Positions 5,531 through 7,610 of a stretch of DNA of 7,610 bases are shown here, one piece after another (the first letter of the stretch is position 1; each line of letters begins with the position of its first letter). A model generated the notes under the pieces. That model was not told the DNA's origin. It ran no database searches and saw nothing but the letters and a program-made list of their open reading frames with translations. Made by a program: the position numbers and the translations under genes. The DNA is from Jeotgalicoccus sp036782755 (GTDB taxonomy: Bacteria > Bacillota > Bacilli > Staphylococcales > Salinicoccaceae): assembly GCA_036782755.1 (NCBI GenBank), contig DAIPYL010000065.1, positions 1 to 7,610 of the forward strand, in the 5' to 3' direction.

Positions 5531-7402
5531 TTATTTAACAGCCAGCCTTGGTGTCATTACATCCTCATGAATGTCGTCACCCTGCTGATCGTTATATAAA
5601 TTTTTGTAATTTCCATTTAAAGCCATCAGTTCATCGTGAGTACCGATTTCATTGATTTCTCCTTCATAAATATAAAGAATTTTATCTGCTTCACGTGCTG
5701 TTTTTAAATTATGAGTAATAATCAGCGTCGCTGTATCTCTCATCAAATCTTTCATCACACGTTTTTCAGTAGAACCGTCCAGACCGTCTGCCGGCTCATC
5801 TAGAATCAGTACGGATGTATCCTTTATAATTGCTCTCGCAATCGCAAGTCTCTGCTGCTGGCCCCCTGAGAGGTTCCGGCCCTTCTGACCAACGTTCGTA
5901 TCGTAACCCTCAGACATTTTTTTGATAAATTCATGCGCCTCTGCTTTTTTCGCTGCATTTATAATTTCTTCATCTGTTGCATCCGGTTTACCATAGGCAA
6001 TATTTTCCCGGACAGAACCGTCAAATATCAGCGCTTCTTGAAATACGACTGAAATTCTTTCACGCAGTGACTGCAGGTCTACTTCATCAACCGCGTAATT
6101 ATTAAGATAAATTTTACCTTCGGTCGGTTCATAAAACCGCAGAAGCATTTTAAGAATTGTTGATTTACCTACTCCGCTCGCGCCTACCAGTGCAACTGTC
6201 TCTCCTGAATCTACAGTGAAAGAGATATTTGATAACACATTATGTTTTTTATGCGGATACGCAAATGACACATTCTCAAATATAATTCCCGGTTCATCTT
6301 TCTCAATTTTAACGTTGGAATCAGAACTGACTGCAGGTTTTTGTTCCATAAATTCAATCACTCGTTCAGCACTTGCCGACGCCGAATAAATTGTATTTAA
6401 GAGACGGCTGAGACCGCGCACCGGGCTGTACAGTCTTCTAAGCAGTGTTAAGAATGCTACGAGAATCCCAATCGTTACTTCTCCCTGCATAAGAAGAAAG
6501 GCACCGAACACCATAACAATAAGCGTTCCGATTGTTTCAATTAAAGACACTGCGGGAGTAAATGTTGATTTTAACCGTACTTTATACATTTTTGCGGTAA
6601 ATGCAGCCAGGTTTTGATTATGGAATTTTTTCGATTCATTTTCTTCCTGGTTAAATGCCTGCATCAGCGAAATGTTTGAAAAACTCTCTTCCGTCAGAGA
6701 ATTTATTGCGCCCATACGTCTGGAACGTTCGCGGGACGCCATTTTCATGCGGACTGAAAAATATCTCGTAATAATGTAAAACAATGGGACTACAATCATC
6801 GATGTCAGTGCGAGCTTCCATTCCATAAAAAATAACATGCCAATAAAAACGATAAGCTGGAATACATATGACAAAGCAGAAGTTGCTCCTGTAACAATCA
6901 GTCTTTCAATCGAAGCAATATCACTTGTCAGTCGCGCAATAATATCTCCGAGTTTGCGTCCTTCAAAAAAATGAAGTGATAAGCTCTGTAAGTGTTCATA
7001 TAAATGTTTCCTGAGAGCGAGGACGAATTTTTGACCTGCCCAGTTTGTCGTGAATGTTCCGCTGAATGAAAATATTCCGGCGGCAAGACTGAATCCAAAG
7101 TACAGAAGTACAATCCAGTACAGCGGGCTTAAATTTCTTGCATCGAGTACGTTGTCTATAAATATTTGAAGCAGCCATACTGTACCTGACAATGCCATAG
7201 GCTGTAATGCTATAAAGATCAGCCCGACAAATATCCATTTGCGGTAGTTTTTAGTATATGGCCAAAATCGGCTGAAGATTTCTTTCACCGGAACTGGAGG
7301 TGCTTTACCGATAATGTTCCCCTTAGTCTCTTCCATAGTGAAAAACCGGTTTATTTTTTGAATTAATGACTCTTTCTTTTTATATCTGCTTGTCCTTTGC
7401 AC
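5531..7402 (-). CDS. ABC exporter half-transporter (MsbA/LmrA type, fused membrane and ATPase domains)
   Basis: This is a 623-residue type IV ABC exporter half-molecule, expected to work as a dimer at the cell membrane. The membrane domain has six helices between about 56 and 326. The ATPase domain starts near 372, with Walker A GASGVGKST (407-415), Q-loop Q455, signature LSGGQ (511-515), Walker B VLILDEP with E536, and H-loop H564, so it should hydrolyse ATP. The D-loop after Walker B reads ADGLD where TSALD is usual. About 40 residues precede the first helix region, basic and unlike a signal peptide. Translation probably starts at GTG 7402, which has AAAGGGTGA upstream; the next Met (codon 23, ATG at 7336) has no ribosome site. 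The tail (605-623) is acidic, then basic. Substrate cannot be read: lipid, peptide or drug are all possible. The kinase gene follows at 16 bases. Confidence 0.93.
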   Translation of the reverse strand: MQRTSRYKKKESLIQKINRFFTMEETKGNIIGKAPPVPVKEIFSRFWPYTKNYRKWIFVGLIFIALQPMALSGTVWLLQIFIDNVLDARNLSPLYWIVLLYFGFSLAAGIFSFSGTFTTNWAGQKFVLALRKHLYEHLQSLSLHFFEGRKLGDIIARLTSDIASIERLIVTGATSALSYVFQLIVFIGMLFFMEWKLALTSMIVVPLFYIITRYFSVRMKMASRERSRRMGAINSLTEESFSNISLMQAFNQEENESKKFHNQNLAAFTAKMYKVRLKSTFTPAVSLIETIGTLIVMVFGAFLLMQGEVTIGILVAFLTLLRRLYSPVRGLSRLLNTIYSASASAERVIEFMEQKPAVSSDSNVKIEKDEPGIIFENVSFAYPHKKHNVLSNISFTVDSGETVALVGASGVGKSTILKMLLRFYEPTEGKIYLNNYAVDEVDLQSLRERISVVFQEALIFDGSVRENIAYGKPDATDEEIINAAKKAEAHEFIKKMSEGYDTNVGQKGRNLSGGQQQRLAIARAIIKDTSVLILDEPADGLDGSTEKRVMKDLMRDTATLIITHNLKTAREADKILYIYEGEINEIGTHDELMALNGNYKNLYNDQQGDDIHEDVMTPRLAVK

Positions 7403-7409
7403 TTGTTAT

Positions 7410-7418
7410 TCACCCTTT
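7410..7418 (-). promoter_or_regulatory. Ribosome binding site supporting the GTG start of the exporter
   Basis: AAAGGGTGA on the minus strand ends seven bases before GTG 7402. Its GGTGA part can pair with the end of 16S rRNA. No comparable site precedes the next possible start at 7336. Confidence 0.65.
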
Positions 7419-7429
7419 CAAAACGCAGG

Positions 7430-7460
7430 CAGGCGGTCCATGTCGAGCACGGGCCGCCTG
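7430..7460. terminator. GC-rich terminator-like hairpin between the serine-rich gene and the exporter gene
   Basis: CAGGCGGTCC (7430-7439) and GGGCCGCCTG (7451-7460) form a ten-pair stem with an 11-base loop. In plus-strand RNA the one irregular pair is U-G and the stem is followed by UUUCAAAUAUUU. In minus-strand RNA it is a C-A mismatch, and the T-run (TTTT, 7420-7423) comes only after CCTGCG. No plus-strand gene is visible to use it, so its likely job is to end or attenuate the minus-strand transcript of the serine-rich gene before the exporter. The orientation problem keeps confidence modest. Confidence 0.5.
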
Positions 7461-7504
7461 TTTCAAATATTTATTGAAATGTCTCCCCGCGTATACTATG
7501 AATC

Positions 7505-7610
7505 TTAGTCAGATGAAGCGCTGCTTGCAGATTCACTTGAAGCACTTGAATATGAATCCGTTGAGAAATCATTTGATACTGCTGGTTCAATTTCTTCGAA
7601 ATAGTTCATG
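7505..7610 (-). CDS. C-terminal end of an unidentified protein with a Ser-rich acidic tail (partial)
   Basis: An open minus-strand frame enters from the right edge and stops at TAA (7505-7507). The last 34 residues begin MNYFEEIEPAV and end in a low-complexity tail of Ser with Ala, Glu and Asp (SSASSESASSASSD). The Met at 7609 sits at the very edge, so it may be internal, and most of the gene is probably outside the window. A short separate peptide is possible but there is no room to see a ribosome site. No family can be named from this piece. It is upstream of and in the same direction as the exporter-kinase pair, with a GC-rich hairpin between. Confidence 0.6.
   Translation of the reverse strand, partial: MNYFEEIEPAVSNDFSTDSYSSASSESASSASSD

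Noticed and set aside
6928..7238. Two minus-strand frames of 61 and 80 residues inside the exporter gene
   Set aside because: They lie in other frames within the well-supported membrane domain of the exporter, have no family features and are shadows of it.

Overview
The window looks like ordinary chromosome from a low-to-moderate GC Firmicute, most likely Staphylococcaceae of the Jeotgalicoccus/Salinicoccus/Macrococcus kind. The reasons are strong AGGAGG-type ribosome sites, tight operons, a formate/nitrite channel and an M42 aminopeptidase, with a base composition visibly richer in GC than S. aureus. The genus is inference from general character, not a match. No transposase, integrase, phage gene or CRISPR array is visible. 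Apart from the tRNA at the left edge, everything is coded on the minus strand.

Layout, left to right. A single tRNA-Ala(GGC) on the plus strand (85-157) has its own promoter and faces the minus-strand genes across a perfect 38-base palindromic terminator (165-202). Next comes a two-gene minus-strand unit: a pentapeptide-repeat protein (1229-1867) followed by a cytoplasmic BNR/Asp-box beta-propeller (205-1212). It lies behind a possible sigma-B promoter (1904-1928). A terminator (1919-1947) separates it from a second set transcribed in the order cupin (4287-4586), formate/nitrite family channel (3485-4267), M42 metallo-aminopeptidase (2407-3435) and a small membrane protein (1971-2357). The gaps of 19, 49 and 49 bases show no terminator, so these four may form one transcript.

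A further terminator (4630-4660) closes a third unit: an ABC exporter half-transporter (5531-7402) followed 16 bases later by a soluble eukaryotic-type Ser/Thr protein kinase (4672-5514). Upstream of the exporter are a GC-rich hairpin (7430-7460) and the serine-rich C-terminal tail of another minus-strand protein cut off by the window edge (7505-7610).

The most interesting part is the exporter-kinase pair. The kinase keeps its catalytic Asp, Lys and Asn but has a degenerate Gly-rich loop, HLD for HRD and DLN for DFG, and lacks the membrane anchor and PASTA domains of the usual Firmicute kinase PrkC/Stk1. The exporter carries an unusual D-loop. Together they suggest a transport system controlled by, or working with, a dedicated kinase. 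The second point of interest is the joint operon of two repeat-built proteins, a right-handed beta-helix and a beta-propeller, neither of which has a known function. Three starts were chosen on ribosome sites: internal ATGs for the propeller and the pentapeptide protein, and a GTG for the exporter.
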